From positions 396,001-460,000 of the forward strand of contig JACVVK020000227.1 of the NCBI GenBank assembly GCA_018292915.2: a stretch of DNA of 64,000 nucleotides, written 5' to 3'. The translations under genes and the position numbers were made by a program. Origin of the DNA: Batillaria attramentaria. Taxonomy: Eukaryota > Mollusca > Gastropoda > Batillariidae. The notes under the pieces are model-generated. The model was not told the origin of the DNA, did not search any database, and saw nothing but the letters and a program-made list of their open reading frames with translations. Shown here one piece after another: positions 1 through 11,279 of the stretch. Positions within the stretch are counted from its first letter, which is position 1, and every line of letters begins with the position of its first letter.

Positions 1-480
1 AGGACAAGCACGGGAGTCAAGATCCTCTCGCAAAGTAATGATCTTTGAGGGAAAGAAGTCACAGAAACGCTGTGGCAGTTCGCTACGTGGGATGTCTGTA
101 GGGAGGGGTTTGATTTTGGCTTTCCCCCTCGCCCCCTCTTACCTTCCCACCACGCGCCACCCGTGTGTGTGTGTGTGTGTGTGTGTGTGCACAGATGAAC
201 TTTCCCCGGCAATACGCATTTCTGAACAACCAGGCGTGAACTAATGTGTGGTTTACAAAGAAAACAAAATGTCTCACTCTGGCCTGACCTTTTCACATAA
301 ATAGTTAATATGAGTGGCCCGCCCTTAGTACCTCCATTATCATGTCAGGTGTCACCATTACCACTGATTAACCCGCCGATAACTAAGAAGGTTCCCGGTA
401 ATGGTTCATATCTCTCCACAAGTGGTCCAACATTCGTGTGACCTATTCTACGTTGAGTTAATTGGCTTTGTTAATTATGC
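1..480. other. Upstream intergenic DNA, no gene seen
   Basis: No coding signal was seen here. A short (TG)n run lies at about 163-188. The short ORFs crossing it on both strands are microsatellite translations. The segment leads into the promoter of the vWA gene. Confidence 0.5.
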
Positions 481-500
481 TGTAATGACTTCAACGGACC

Positions 501-508
501 TATAAAAG
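501..508 (+). promoter_or_regulatory. TATA box of the vWA gene
   Basis: TATAAAAG lies 89 bases upstream of the ATG at 597. Initiation 25-30 bases downstream would leave a 5' leader of about 60-70 bases. The fit to the TATA consensus is direct; its use is inferred. Confidence 0.6.
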
Positions 509-596
509 TCCTTCAATTTTTCGTTGGCCTCTGTCTTTTGAACCATTCCTCTGGGCCGCCATTTTGGTCTGTTGATAGTCCTGGCCAGTGGTAACC

Positions 597-2253
597 ATGT
601 GGAAGCTGTTGGTTGCCGTGACGTTGGTAAGTAAATCGTGAAATATCATTTGGCTGATGTTTTACAAATTACACAATTCACAACATCTGTCAGAAAAAAA
701 GGCTACAGACCAGAGTTGGACCCTGTTGGCAGGAGCAAATCTTGTTACTAGTCGAAATGTTGTATTTTCCCTTTAGTTTCCCAGTTATGTATTTGGAACT
801 CTGATCGTGGAATAACAGCACTTGGATTAAGGTCATGCTGTTAACTGCATTATAATGTTTTATTTTCATTTCATTCCTGTCAGTCTCTTGGGCTCCTGAC
901 TGACCGTTGCTCAGCATCATTTTCATAACTTACAACAAAAGAGTTTTCGTTTCGTGTTTGACATGATGTGTGGGTTTATGCTCCTATTTCCTCCATCTTT
1001 TGGCCCGCAGATGCTGGTGTGTGATGCAGCCTACTTGGGGGACAGGTACTGAAGTTTATCTGTAATACTTTCATTGTGCATGACCAGAAAATTGTCCGTA
1101 GTCACCTGTCCTTCTCCACAGCAAAATGTCAACATTAGTATTTATAATTCATCATTTTCTTCTTGCATTCACCTTGGGCACAGAATAGGAAAAGTGAAAG
1201 AACATGAGTAGAAAAGTGTGATTGGGGATAGCGTCAGGGTCTGATCACGTTGTACATTTGACTTTAGTTTGAGGAGGTCGAAGTCAGCCTACCATATAAA
1301 AATAAAATCATGTGTCGACTATAGGAATGCCCCATTAATAATCCAGACACGCTCAAAACGTTTGGGTTTTCTTTTGTCTAGGCAGCGGAGAGCGTTCGAA
1401 AAGTACGAAAATGAGAAGAAATGCCCTGAAGGTAAGAAATCACTGTTCCTAATACCGCTGTTGCCGATTCTCGTTATAGCGCGTGAACATGCGTGGACGT
1501 GCGCGATTTTGGACCGAGACAAGGCTTGATAGACTCGGCATGTGGGCTACTCGAGTCACACACGATGCCGCACTACCACTGCGTTGCGATCGGCTGCCAA
1601 AATGGCTCGAGAAAATCAGATAAGCTGGAGAAATTCCCAGAGACGGTCTTACCTAATGGTGAGATCGTTCAGTTTGAGCCCTTTAGTCTTCAAAAGTTTC
1701 AAGAAATTTGTGGATAAAAGCGATTCGAAGGCAGAACGCCGACCCGTCTCGGTGGCCTAGCGTGTGCAGCCGCCATTTCGTCGGGAACAAGCGGACAAAT
1801 TCTGTCCCGGTACCTACATTGTTTGAACACAATCGTTATGGAACCAAAAACCAAGAAAGAAAGACTTTCATTTCCAAGCAAAAGTTCGGTTCGCACTGAT
1901 AAACAGCCAAAGTGCTTGAATAAAAATTAGTGGCAAGCCACAAGTCACAGGTCGACTTGACCTTTACGCCGCCTACCTCTCGGTTGAAGCGACTGCCGAT
2001 CTGCTTCAAGGGCTAGAGTGATAAGCTGCGCTTTTGTGTAGCCACTTAAACGCACGCCCCTGTCTTTCAGATATTTTTTCAGTTCAGGAACTTTCATTGA
2101 TTTAATTTTATCGCGAACATCTTCGCCGGTCGAAACGCTCACGTTGCTCGCCATCGCATGCGTAGCCCACCTCAGGTGGACCGTTCGCGTCTCCGGCGCT
2201 GGAGAGCACCCGACTCTTCGAAACCGGCAACCGCGCAATTGGTGTTTAGCTCT

Positions 2254-2290
<37 letters not shown>

Positions 2291-4254
2291 AAACACACAC
2301 ACACACACATACACACACACATTGACACACACACACACATACACACACACACGTACGTACACACAGAACTGAGAAAACAAAGCGAGCTCCATCTGTACAA
2401 AACACATGTTTACTGTTGCAGTAGTTGACCATTTCAAGTCATAGTCAGGTGGAAACGACAGTTTTCCTGACCATTGCAAGGGGATTTGAAAGAGGGGCAT
2501 ACTAAAAAAAAATAAAAAATTAAAAGACCTGTAGCAAGTTAAATTGACGATCTTATGGTCTCCAGCTGGAAGCTCAGTCAGTTGAAGCATGGAGTTCCCG
2601 TGGTAGATAAACATGTTGAGCATTGCTTGGCCGTGTTGCAGGTTTCAAATGCACGAGTCCCAAAATGTCTACATAGCCTTTAATATATATATATATATAT
2701 ACACCTTTTAGCCTCAGGCATCATAGTCATCCCTAAAATCTAGGGATCAATCTAGAAACAAAAATCACCATGCACAGACCATTAATATTAGGGGCACGCA
2801 CCTGTAGGAGTTTAACAAATCCAATGTCTCCTTTCCGCTAAGGCCTCACTGCAGTAATGAGAATCTGCTTTCTGTTTTGGCCAGCACTCTATTCCACTCA
2901 AATCCATTCGCGTCACATCTGCTTGCCATCTACGGGAAATGTCCCAGCATCACTGGCAGTGTGCCCTCCCTTGCAGCCCCCTGGCACGCACCATGCCCTA
3001 CAAGTAAAAAAATCAGGCTTTTACATGACAACAAAAATCAGGCTTTTACATAACAACGAAAATCAGGCTTTTACATGACAACAAAAATCAGGCTTTTACA
3101 TGACAACAAAAATCGCTACAAATTAGCACACTCGCAAAACGTTTTCCTTCAAATAAACACCAACCTTGACCCCCACAACCTTGACCCCCACAACCTTGAC
3201 CCCCACAATCAATGTGTGTCCTGACACCGTGCAGAGTGCGAGGCCAACCCCATGGACGTGGCCTTTGTGGTGGACGCGTCAGCCTCCATCTGGCCCGCCA
3301 ACTTCACCATCGGACTCAACTTCATCGAGGACTTCGTGCAACTCTTCAAAATAAGTGACACTGCTGTGAGTACCCGGACATATCGTATGGTTCTCTCGTT
3401 GGCTGTTTGGGAGTTTCACCCATGTACACGAGTGGGTGGGTGTTTGAAGGCTCGACGTCCTTTTCCATAACATGCCCATGTTTTATCACGAATACACGCA
3501 CACACATACACACTGTTCGTTTATAGGTATGTTCACATGGGTCTGGGTTCAGGTATATTCACGTGGGTTTGGGTTCAGGTATATTCACATGGGTTTGGGT
3601 TCAGGTAGGTATATTTACATGGGTTTGGGTTCAGGTAGGTATATACACATGGGTTTGGGTTCAGGTACAGTATATTCAAATGGGTTTGGGTTCAGGTATA
3701 TTCACATGGGTTCGGGTTCAGGTATATTCACATGGGTTTGAGTTCAGGTATACTCACATGAGTTTTGATTCAGTTAAGGTAATGCGTTTTGTGACCTCCC
3801 TTTTACAAAGTGTGAGCCGAACGGGAGAGCGTTGGACTTTCAATACTCGGGGTCGAATCCCAGCTGGGGCCAAAGATGTGTGCTGACCTATTTCGTCATT
3901 GCACCGTCTTACGTGATGGAATAGGGCGTTAAACTCCCAAGCACCCACCCACCTAACCTCCCTTAAGACGACCAAACACCGAGCCGGAACTATTCCCATT
4001 TCCCAGGCGCTCGTGTGTCACATGCTGTATGTATTACTACAGGTGCATGTGTCCCTGGTGCATGTGTGTCACATGCCGTATATGTCGATACAGGTGCGTG
4101 TGTCCCTGGTGACGTTCGGGGAGGTGGTGTACACTCAGGACGCCTTCAACTTCGGCGACCACACGAACAAGGGGCAGCTGAAGCAAGCCATTTCCGACAT
4201 CACCTACAGGAGCGGCATCCGCACCAACACAAGCGGCGGCATCTGGTGGGTACC

Positions 4255-4298
<44 letters not shown>

Positions 4299-6284
4299 CT
4301 GTATATTGTGCAAGCGCTTGAAATGGCTCAATACGCCTCGAACTCAACCCAACACGCACGCTCACGTGAATCACAAGCATTCTCTCACACTGTTGACGTC
4401 AACACAGTACAGTCTCCTGGTGCGAAGGGTCAGCTCAGCAGCGTCAGTTTTGGAATTTAGAATTGCATTTGTTTTCAAATTTTGTGGCTGAACATTTCCA
4501 CAGCAGAGGAGGAGGAAACCGGAGTACCCGGAGAGAACACCCGACGATTGAATGAACGTTGCCACATATAAAAGGAAAATTCTTTGCCCCGAGTGGGACT
4601 GGAACCTGACCACTCACATCCGTGACGAAGTGCTAACCACTAGACTACCGACATGAGACTGAACTGTCACATGTACCGAAGTGTAGTCGACTGGCAACTC
4701 ACTATAACGGCCACAATTCATGTTTAACACCTGGGCTGACTAAGCTGCAGCAGCAATCGAGCGTCAAATACATCATCATAATCACCATCATCTTTACTAA
4801 CATTCGTTCTAGGAAAATGAGCGATACAAATCTATACACGCATTCTTCTTCTCATAACTCATGAGCAAAGTGGTGGTGTTGTGCAGGTACATGAGCAAAG
4901 TGGTGTTGTTGTGCAGGTACATGTTGAACGAACAGATGCCACAGGCTCGTCAAGGCGTTCGCCGCGTCTCCATAGTGCTGACGGACGGTAACTCGCAGGA
5001 GTCGGACCTGACGAAACAGGCGGCGATGGAGGCGCATCAGACGGGGCTTGAAATGTTCGCTATCGGTGTAGGACACGATGTGTCGGACCAGGAACTTCAC
5101 AACATCGCTAGTGACGAGAGGTAGAGAACCAATAAATTATCGGCAGAAAACTCATTCCTGAAAGCCAACCGTTCGTGGGTGAGTGAGTATTTTAAGGCTT
5201 AACGCCGCGTCAGCGACAAAGACTAATTCGCGGCAGCCAACCGTTCGTAGTGGAGCTCAATCAGTATAGTTGGCACCCTTGGACCGTCCATTGAGTATAG
5301 TTCGCCTGCTGAGTTCGGTATAGGGTTAAGTTTAGGGTTGGGTTACCGTGTGTACTTGGTGCATTCGCTGTGTCGTGTAGGCAGTCATCCTGCATATAAT
5401 AATAATGATGATAATAATATATTACACTTGTAGAGCGCGGAGTTCTGCTTCGAAAAGCACTCAATGCGCTTTTTGCTCACGCATACACACAACATTCACA
5501 CGCACACATTTATACACATCAATACAGGCGGTGGAGTTTAAACTTAAAGATGAAAAGATAGTTTGAAAAGACGTGTTTTGAGGTGTGCTTTAAACTGTAG
5601 GAAGGAAGGGATGTTTCTCAGAGAAGATGGCAAGGAGGTCCAAACGTGGGGGGCACTATCGCTGAAAGAACGTTGGCCAAATGTTTTGAGGCTGACCCGG
5701 GGGACCTTAGGTAGCTTTTCTAAGGATGAGCGGAGAGTGCGGGATGTTTCGTACGTGGTGAGTTTATCAGAAAGGTACATCAGGTGCAAATGACAGACGG
5801 GGGTGAACTATACCGACGTGGATGCTACAGGAAGAAGCTGACCCTTACAGCTGAACGTGGTTACTGCAGTCACAACCTGTCAACAAAGTTTGTAACCTCG
5901 TAATGTCAAACCAGGTCTGTCCTCTGGGACTACTGCTTTAGTTGTAACTGTACACTGCAGACTTTGCATCATAAGGATGCGACTAACCACAAATTTCAAT
6001 ACTTTGTTCAAAGTTTACAACTATTTTGTCCCATGGAAAAGGTGTTTTTGATTCTTATTCACATTATGAAATGAAACGAGAATCCAAAAGGTCAGTACCT
6101 CGTCTGTATTTCTTCCTGTCCACCTGGTGTGATCGTCTGACTGACTGTTTACAGACACGTGTTCGTGGTCGATAATTACCACATGCTGGAGTCCATCCTC
6201 AAGCGACTGGCCTACGAAGCTTGTAACGGTAAGTCACGTGATGCACGTGCATACTCCACCTAAAACCTGAAGTGGACAGTAGTT

Positions 6285-6349
<65 letters not shown>

Positions 6350-6851
6350 TGTGTGTGTGTGTGTGTGTGTGTGTACTTACTGATAACCGACGTTTTCTTT
6401 TTTTCTTCGCCGTACTAGTGGCGACAGATCTGTCTATACTATCAACCGCTTTGGTATGATTTCTTAGAACCTCTCCGTTTTTGCACAGACCTCATTGCAA
6501 TGATTTCAAAAGTGAACTAAAGCACATTGATGTACACGCAAATACATATCTTTATATCAATACAATATCTTTATATCAATACAATATCTTTATATCAATA
6601 CAATATCTTTATATCAATACAATATCTTTATATCAATACAATATCTTTATATCAATACAATATCTTTATATCAATACATTTCTTCTTGATCTTTAATCTG
6701 TTTTTCTCCTTTTGCCTTTCAGTGGATCCATACCCCGGTAAGTTACAATCGTAATGTTCGTCTGTTTTGGGCGTGTGAAAAGTGAACTTTTATTAGTGCG
6801 TGAGAAATCGTTGTATGTACGTCTGTGACTTAATTGTTCAACACACCTCGA

Positions 6852-6929
<78 letters not shown>

Positions 6930-9900
6930 GACACATGTTGTGGATTAACCTTAGTCTCTCTTTAACAGCTGTGTGTCATCTATGTAAACCATAATATGTT
7001 GCTGCCCTCGCCGGTATCGTCGCGTAATATTCAGTTCAGGGCTTCACTCTTGCGTGAACCTTGTCCACTCCTCACGCCCCTCACCCATGTGTGCTGTTCT
7101 TACATACTGTGCTGCTTGTGCTAGTCTGCCAGATGGATCCCGTCGACCTGGCTTTTGTTATCGACTCGTCCGCCAGCATCGGCGCCGACAACTTCACTGT
7201 GGGCATGGAGTTTATCCGGGAGTTCGTGGACTCTTTTGACATCAGTCCCACCGCCGTCAGAGTGGCCGCCATCACTTTCGGCGAGAAATACTACGAGCAG
7301 GATGCTTTCGACTTCGAGTGAGTTTCCATGGTAACATTCTGCGTCCATGATAACACTCTAGGCCATCACCACTGCAAATGGTTTTGACAAGAGGGGACAA
7401 CCTAACGAAAGTGATACCTTTTACAGTTTTTCGGTTATTAATCCATTTTGAATTTACGTGTTTGTATATTTAAGTTTTTATATTTAGGGGGTGCGTGAAT
7501 GTGTGTGCGCATCAGAGTGAGTGGGTGTTTGTAGGATCGTAATAAGTTTTTTTTTAATCAAAGGAGGAGCAGGCATTGTAATTTGCCTTTTAGGGGACTG
7601 AATGAAATATCTTGTGTCTTATGTATCAATGGCAACACTGTATTCATGGCAACACTTTGTATCCATGGTTATATTGATGGTGACACTCTGTATTCGTGGT
7701 AACATTCCGCATCCATGGCAACACTCCTTATCCATAGTAACATTCTGCATTTAGCAACGCTGTTTGCTTTGTAACACTCTGTATCCATGGTAACACTCTG
7801 AAGAGACAGTATCCACGGTAATGCTTTGTGTTCATGGGAACACCTGGTATGACGAGCAAAACAATGACATCAACACTACATATAACGTTGTGCACTAGAT
7901 GTGTCACACTAATCCTAGGGGAGTAAGATGGGAGTGGGTGCGCACTGCACACGCTGCAATTCTACGTTTCATCACAAGCTTCTGTCGACGATAATAGTTA
8001 CAAGAAGAGGTTCACACAATTCAGTTTATACGGCAGTCGTCACAAACAGCTCTGACACGCGTGTTAATGACGTGTTCGTATGACGTCTTCAGAGACCACA
8101 TCGACAAGAACGACCTGATGAGTGTTCTAGAGATCATCCCCTGGCGTCACGGAACAGCCACCAACACGAGTGAGGGTCTGAAGTACATGAGGGAGAACCT
8201 CATGCCGAAAGCTCGCCCCCACGCTGCGCATGTCTGTGTCACCATCACTGATGGGCAGTCCCAGGAACCGGAAGTAAGATTTTCATGTTGTTTTCATGTC
8301 ATCATCTTCTTTTACCCTCGTGAAAAAACACTCGCCTAGTGAAAAACCACTCTGTCCAAAGTCTGCTGTTCCTTCCTTTCTGTGTATGGTACATTTTGTC
8401 TGGCAATGTGATCTTCAGAAACCGTCCATTTGCAATGTCTCCAACGCATGAAAACCACTTTCTGGTTAAAAAAAAATCGCCTTCAAAGATTCCTATCCTC
8501 TCGTACTGTGTTCTTGAAAATATCCCATCTATATGTAATGTATTCTTGAAAATATCCCATCTTCATGTAATGTGTTCGTGAAAATATCCCATCTTCATGT
8601 AATGTGTTCGTGAAAATACCCCATCTTCCTGTAATGTGTTCTTGGAAATGTCCCATCTTCATGTAATGTGCTCTTGAAAATATCCTATCTTCATGCAATG
8701 TGCTTTTGGAAATATCCCATCTTCATGTAATGTGCTCTTGGAAATATCCCATCTTCATGTAATGTGTTCTTGGAAATATCCCATCTTCATGTAATGTGCT
8801 CTTGGAAATATCCCATCTTCATGTAATGTGTTCTTGGAAATATCCCATCTTCATGTAATGTGCTCTTGGAAATATCCCATCTTCATGTAATGTGTTCGTG
8901 AAAGATGCGTCTTAAGAGAGTACATTCTTCTTTTAGTACTGTACGCAATGTGTTGTTGACAGAAAACCAAGACTGAAGCAGAGAATGCCCGTGCTGCCGA
9001 CATCGTGACGTACGCTGTGGGTGTCGGGAAGATCGGCGAGGCACTGGATGAGGAGGAACTGAACAACATCGCTGGAGATCCGAGTCGTGTTCTACTGGCC
9101 GACAACTACGCACAGCTGAACCTCATCAAGGAAAAACTCACACACTTAACGTGCGGCGGCAGTACGTAATATTCATGTTTATGTTTATACTTGTAATAGG
9201 ATCGTGTAGATATTCATGTTTATGTTTATACTTGTAATAGGACCGTGTAGATATTCATGTTTTGCTCGGTTTGTTTTATTGTGATGGCTGTGATAGTCTA
9301 GCACTTTTCCTCTTCGTTGTGTTTTAGCGATTTCAGTACCGTTCGGCAAGGCCAGAATGGTACTGAGGATGTCACGACCTGTCTCTGACTTTCTCACTTC
9401 TAGTTTCACACACTCACACACTCACCCGCTGGACGACGATCAGTAACTGTTCCACACAATTTATTACAGGAATGACTACAATTACAAGCATATACACTCA
9501 CAAGCATTCTATGTCCTAACTCCTACCCCCTCTACCCATCCCGTTTTGCACCGGGTAAAACCACGGCCATACCTACTCGTTTCCTAACAGTAACAATGAA
9601 GAAAGCCCTGATGAAAACCTCCCCCAGCCCCTAATTCTTAGCCCTGACCCAAAGTTACCTATCAGCTGTGGTAAAACCAAAACAGCGTCCCCCGACAAAG
9701 CACGGCGTTACTTTTATAGGCTAAAGGCAGCCCGAAGAATGTTCTAGAACATTCTTCGAAGGTGCAAAATTTGGAAGAAGACCCAAAAGACAGAAGACGG
9801 CGCGAAACTTGGAAGGAAATCCAAACTTAAGACAAAAGCCGGCGCGTCACGGAAAATTACCAGGGGAGGAGTTTGACTGACGATGCACGGCCAATGACGC

Positions 9901-10849
9901 GCCCTGAAGACGACGTCATAGCGGAAACTTCCACACACCGTCAGTCGCTCGGGGCGAGGAGATTACGTAACGTGAAACTTTTGTACAACTTTTAGCAACA
10001 CAAAACTATAACAGCGCAAAACAAGGAAAAGAGGTATGGGGCCTAGTTACATGCTGTTCAGGTTTATGTATATTTATCTGCCATCAGGCACATGGTTGTA
10101 ACACGCGAGATAAATTCCCCGGCAGAATCGCTATTTTATTTGGAACTCTTCAGATCACTAGAAGCCACTTCCAACCACTGTTACACAATATGCAGCGGTC
10201 TCGGGCCTAGCAGCTCTGCCGACGCCTTGTGTAATAGTGGCTTGAAGTGGCTCCTACCGGCGTGCAGTGGCTTATCATACAGTGGGCAAGGGGTAGTCGG
10301 GTTCGGGTTGTTAACAGTTAAGTTGCATCGATGTTACGCGTATGCATAAAACGCCCCTGACCAATACAGCTTAGTCCTGCTCTAGGCTGGAAGTGCTCCG
10401 GATTAGTTCGTGTGACGGACTTTATCTGGCGTCAATGTTACGTGCTAGCCGGGTAGTACAGTGCTGGACTGTCAGTACTGTGCTAGACAATTTGACTCTC
10501 GTCTGGGAACCAGGCAGACGACTTTTCCCTCGGTGTCCCTTCTGTTATATCGCCTTCACGTGGTGGGGAACGACATTAAGCATCTAACGGCAGAAACTAC
10601 AACACCAACAGTAAACAATGCGTTGTTCAGCACGTGAAATATTTACCCCGTGTCAAAGTTTAGCAACGACAAACTTTCAGACAGGCTCAAGTGGATCTTT
10701 ATCGCATGTGTTCCATGTTTCATCATCATCATCGTCGTCGTCATCATTATTATCGTCATCGTCGTCGTCACCTTACATGCTTGTCGTTTTTGTTCACAGT
10801 CCTGAAAGCCCTGGAGCGAAAATCCGAAAGGGTGCAGATGATACAATAG
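597..10849 (+). CDS. Secreted protein with two von Willebrand factor A domains (12 exons)
   Basis: Exons: 597-626, 1011-1045, 1382-1431, 3235-3365, 4094-4245, 4917-5120, 6155-6228, 6723-6737, 7125-7317, 8093-8273, 8963-9161 and 10800-10849. All junctions are GT-AG and phases match throughout, giving 437 residues. The N-terminus MWKLLVAVTLMLVCDAAYLG is a signal peptide followed by a basic linker. vWA1 (about 46-220) has the MIDAS motif DASAS (D52, S54, S56), a Thr in TNTSGG, and D156 in LTDG. vWA2 (about 238-410) has DSSAS (D244, S246, S248), TNTSEG, and D348 in ITDG. Each domain is bracketed by cysteines (C40/C224, C232/C419). vWA domains of this type bind protein ligands through a metal ion in extracellular matrix or plasma proteins such as matrilins and collagen VI; the ligand here is unknown. 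If the last intron is not removed, the ORF stops at 9167-9169 (423 residues). No other domain was recognised. Confidence 0.85.
1565..1899 (+). pseudogene. THAP zinc-finger fragment, frame broken, in an intron of the vWA gene
   Basis: From the ATG at 1565 one frame reads MPHYHCVAIGCQNG (C-x4-C, THAP start) and then a FP motif. Another frame, from about 1705, reads NLWIKAIRRQN, then VCSRHF (C-x2-H) and SVPVPTLF, close to the AVPTIF box that ends THAP domains. The order Cys-Cys, Pro, Trp, Cys-His matches the C2CH THAP finger, a DNA-binding domain often derived from P-element transposases. The two parts are in different frames with extra bases at about 1655-1705. That gap could be a degenerate intron, but it seems too short, so a pseudogene is more likely. 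It ends at TGA 1897-1899, just before the convergent SAP ORF. Confidence 0.65.
1945..2154 (-). CDS. SAP-domain small ORF (69 aa), possibly part of a mobile or lost gene
   Basis: On the minus strand the ATG at 2154-2152 opens 69 residues to the stop at 1945. Residues about 15-50 contain VPELKKYLKDRGVRLSGYTK followed by QLITLALEA. This is the helix-extended loop-helix of a SAP domain, a DNA-binding motif of chromatin proteins and some transposon-linked genes. The C-terminus is basic (GRRRKGQ). The longer reading frame upstream is only CT/GC/CA microsatellite, so the ATG at 2154 is preferred. It lies inside an intron of the vWA gene on the opposite strand, tail to tail with the THAP fragment. 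It could be an isolated exon, an insertion or a pseudogene; no partner exon was found. Confidence 0.6.
   Translation of the reverse strand: MASNVSVSTGEDVRDKIKSMKVPELKKYLKDRGVRLSGYTKAQLITLALEADRQSLQPRGRRRKGQVDL
2249..2381. repeat. Compound CT/GC/CA microsatellite
   Basis: A (CT)n run passes into (GC)n and then interrupted (CA)n. It lies in an intron of the vWA gene and gives spurious ORFs on both strands. Confidence 0.9.
3008..3115. repeat. 25-bp minisatellite, about 4 copies
   Basis: The unit contains AATCAGGCTTTTACATGACA. It is intronic in the vWA gene. Confidence 0.85.
3161..3212. repeat. 15-bp tandem repeat before vWA exon 4
   Basis: Unit AACCTTGACCCCCAC, about 3 copies, ending some 20 bases before the splice acceptor at 3234. 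Confidence 0.85.
3428..3472 (-). mobile_element. SINE family A, 3' fragment
   Basis: The sequence around CGTCCTTTTCCATAACATG matches the tail of SINE family A in reverse orientation (compare 38818-38982). Only the tail is present. Confidence 0.5.
3530..3775. repeat. About 26-bp minisatellite, roughly 9 copies
   Basis: The unit is near GGGTTTGGGTTCAGGTATAT plus TCACAT, with some units a few bases longer. It is intronic in the vWA gene. Confidence 0.85.
3811..3955 (+). mobile_element. SINE family A, diverged copy
   Basis: An A-box-like AGAGCGTTGGACTTTCAATAC and a B-box-like GGGTCGAATCCC are followed by the family tail (GGGGCCAAA, then GCGTTAAACTCC and a CCACC-rich end). Compare the better copies at 13385 and 42990. 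It is intronic in the vWA gene. Confidence 0.75.
4257..4299. repeat. (ATC)n microsatellite
   Basis: About 14 ATC units start eleven bases after the donor of vWA exon 5 (donor at 4246). Confidence 0.9.
4500..4663 (-). mobile_element. SINE family C, tRNA-derived
   Basis: Read on the minus strand there is an A-box-like TAGTCTAGTGGTTAGCACTT, then a B-box-like GGTTCCAGTCCC, then the core TCTCCGGGTACTCCGGTTTC. SINE family B (37425, 59063) has a very similar core, so the two share a central domain behind different tRNA heads. Such shared cores are known among invertebrate and fish SINEs. Confidence 0.7.
5155..5242 (+). repeat. Short interspersed repeat (GTGAGTGAGT...AACGCCGCG)
   Basis: It reads GTGAGTGAGTATTTTAAGGC, then TTAACGCCGCGTCAGC and a TTCGCGGC end. 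A reverse copy is at 40868-40942. It is flanked by a repeated AGCCAACCGTTCGT, possibly a target duplication. The class is unknown. Confidence 0.6.
5385..5795 (-). mobile_element. LINE 3' end with C-terminal ORF fragment
   Basis: On the minus strand, 5789-5544 encodes the conserved tail of a non-LTR retrotransposon polyprotein. It includes LKTFGQRSFSDSAPHVWTSL and LPSSLRNIPSFLQFKAHLKT and ends at a stop. A 3' UTR follows with a GCGC-rich motif and an (ATT)n-like end at about 5395-5420. A second copy of the same tail is at 15348-15625 (plus). The copy is 5' truncated and lies in an intron of the vWA gene. Confidence 0.75.
6291..6374. repeat. (TG)n microsatellite
   Basis: About 40 units with one TC interruption, starting about 60 bases after the donor of vWA exon 7. 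Confidence 0.95.
6547..6680. repeat. 19-bp minisatellite, about 7 copies
   Basis: Unit TATCTTTATATCAATACAA. It ends about 40 bases before the 15-base exon at 6723, so it borders the acceptor region. Confidence 0.9.
6855..6927. repeat. (TG)n microsatellite
   Basis: About 36 uninterrupted units in an intron of the vWA gene. Confidence 0.95.
7620..7812. repeat. Diverged short tandem repeat (CCATGGTAACACTCTGTAT-like)
   Basis: About ten degenerate units of 17-20 bp run through the intron between vWA exons 9 and 10. Single units also occur at about 7326-7360. Confidence 0.7.
8503..8908. repeat. 32-bp minisatellite, about 13 copies
   Basis: The unit contains AAATATCCCATCTTCATGTA with a variable TGTGTTCTTGG part. 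It ends about 55 bases before the acceptor of vWA exon 11. Confidence 0.9.
9172..9262. repeat. 41-bp direct repeat, 2 copies
   Basis: The unit starts ATATTCATGTTTATGTTTAT. It lies just after the stop codon of the short form of the vWA gene. Confidence 0.8.
9263..10149. other. Unique sequence in the last vWA intron or 3' region
   Basis: No exon or repeat was recognised. If transcription ends after the stop at 9167, this is 3' UTR or intergenic DNA. If the exon at 10800 is used, it is intron. Confidence 0.4.
10150..10272. repeat. Foldback (hairpin) repeat, copy 1
   Basis: The left arm (TCACTAGAAGCCACTTCCAA, then CACTGTTACACAA) pairs imperfectly with the right arm (TTGTGTAATAGTGGCTTGAA, then GTGGCTCC). 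The middle (GCAGCGGTCTCGGGCCTAGC) is shared with the second copy at 22072-22199. It is MITE-like; no ORF. Confidence 0.7.
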
Positions 10850-11153
10850 ACGCCATGCTGTTCGTGGCACTAACGCCTCTGGCCTTTCATTGGACGGACG
10901 TACCCATGGCTGTGATTGGAGGAAGCATCTATCGGCGATACTGTGTTTCATGGCTGAGCAAAGATGACGCAAACCCAACACCATGTCAAGGTCGGAGTAT
11001 CTGTCGCATGCGGTTTCACTCGTAACTGGATACTGTGTAAATATGTAGAGTATCAAACCTCTAGGCAAGTGTGTGTGTGCAGGATGGATATGGTGGAGGG
11101 ATGTGTTCCACTCAGTGTAGACATTCTGACTTGAAATATTCACCTAGCACCGC

Positions 11154-11159
11154 AATAAA
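11154..11159 (+). terminator. Poly(A) signal for the long form of the vWA gene
   Basis: AATAAA lies 305 bases after the stop at 10847-10849. No such signal was seen soon after the alternative stop at 9167, which supports the terminal exon at 10800. Confidence 0.5.
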
Positions 11160-11194
11160 GTGGTTTTAGCGATAAACCTCCATCTCTCTTTTTG

Positions 11195-11195
<1 letters not shown>

Positions 11196-11275
<80 letters not shown>
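11196..11275. repeat. (TG)n microsatellite
   Basis: About 40 perfect units. Confidence 0.95.
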
Positions 11276-11278
<3 letters not shown>

Positions 11279-11279
11279 T

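Noticed and set aside
1945..2400. 151-codon version of the SAP ORF
   Set aside because: The first 80 residues are translated CT/GC/CA microsatellite; the internal ATG at 2154 gives the plausible protein.
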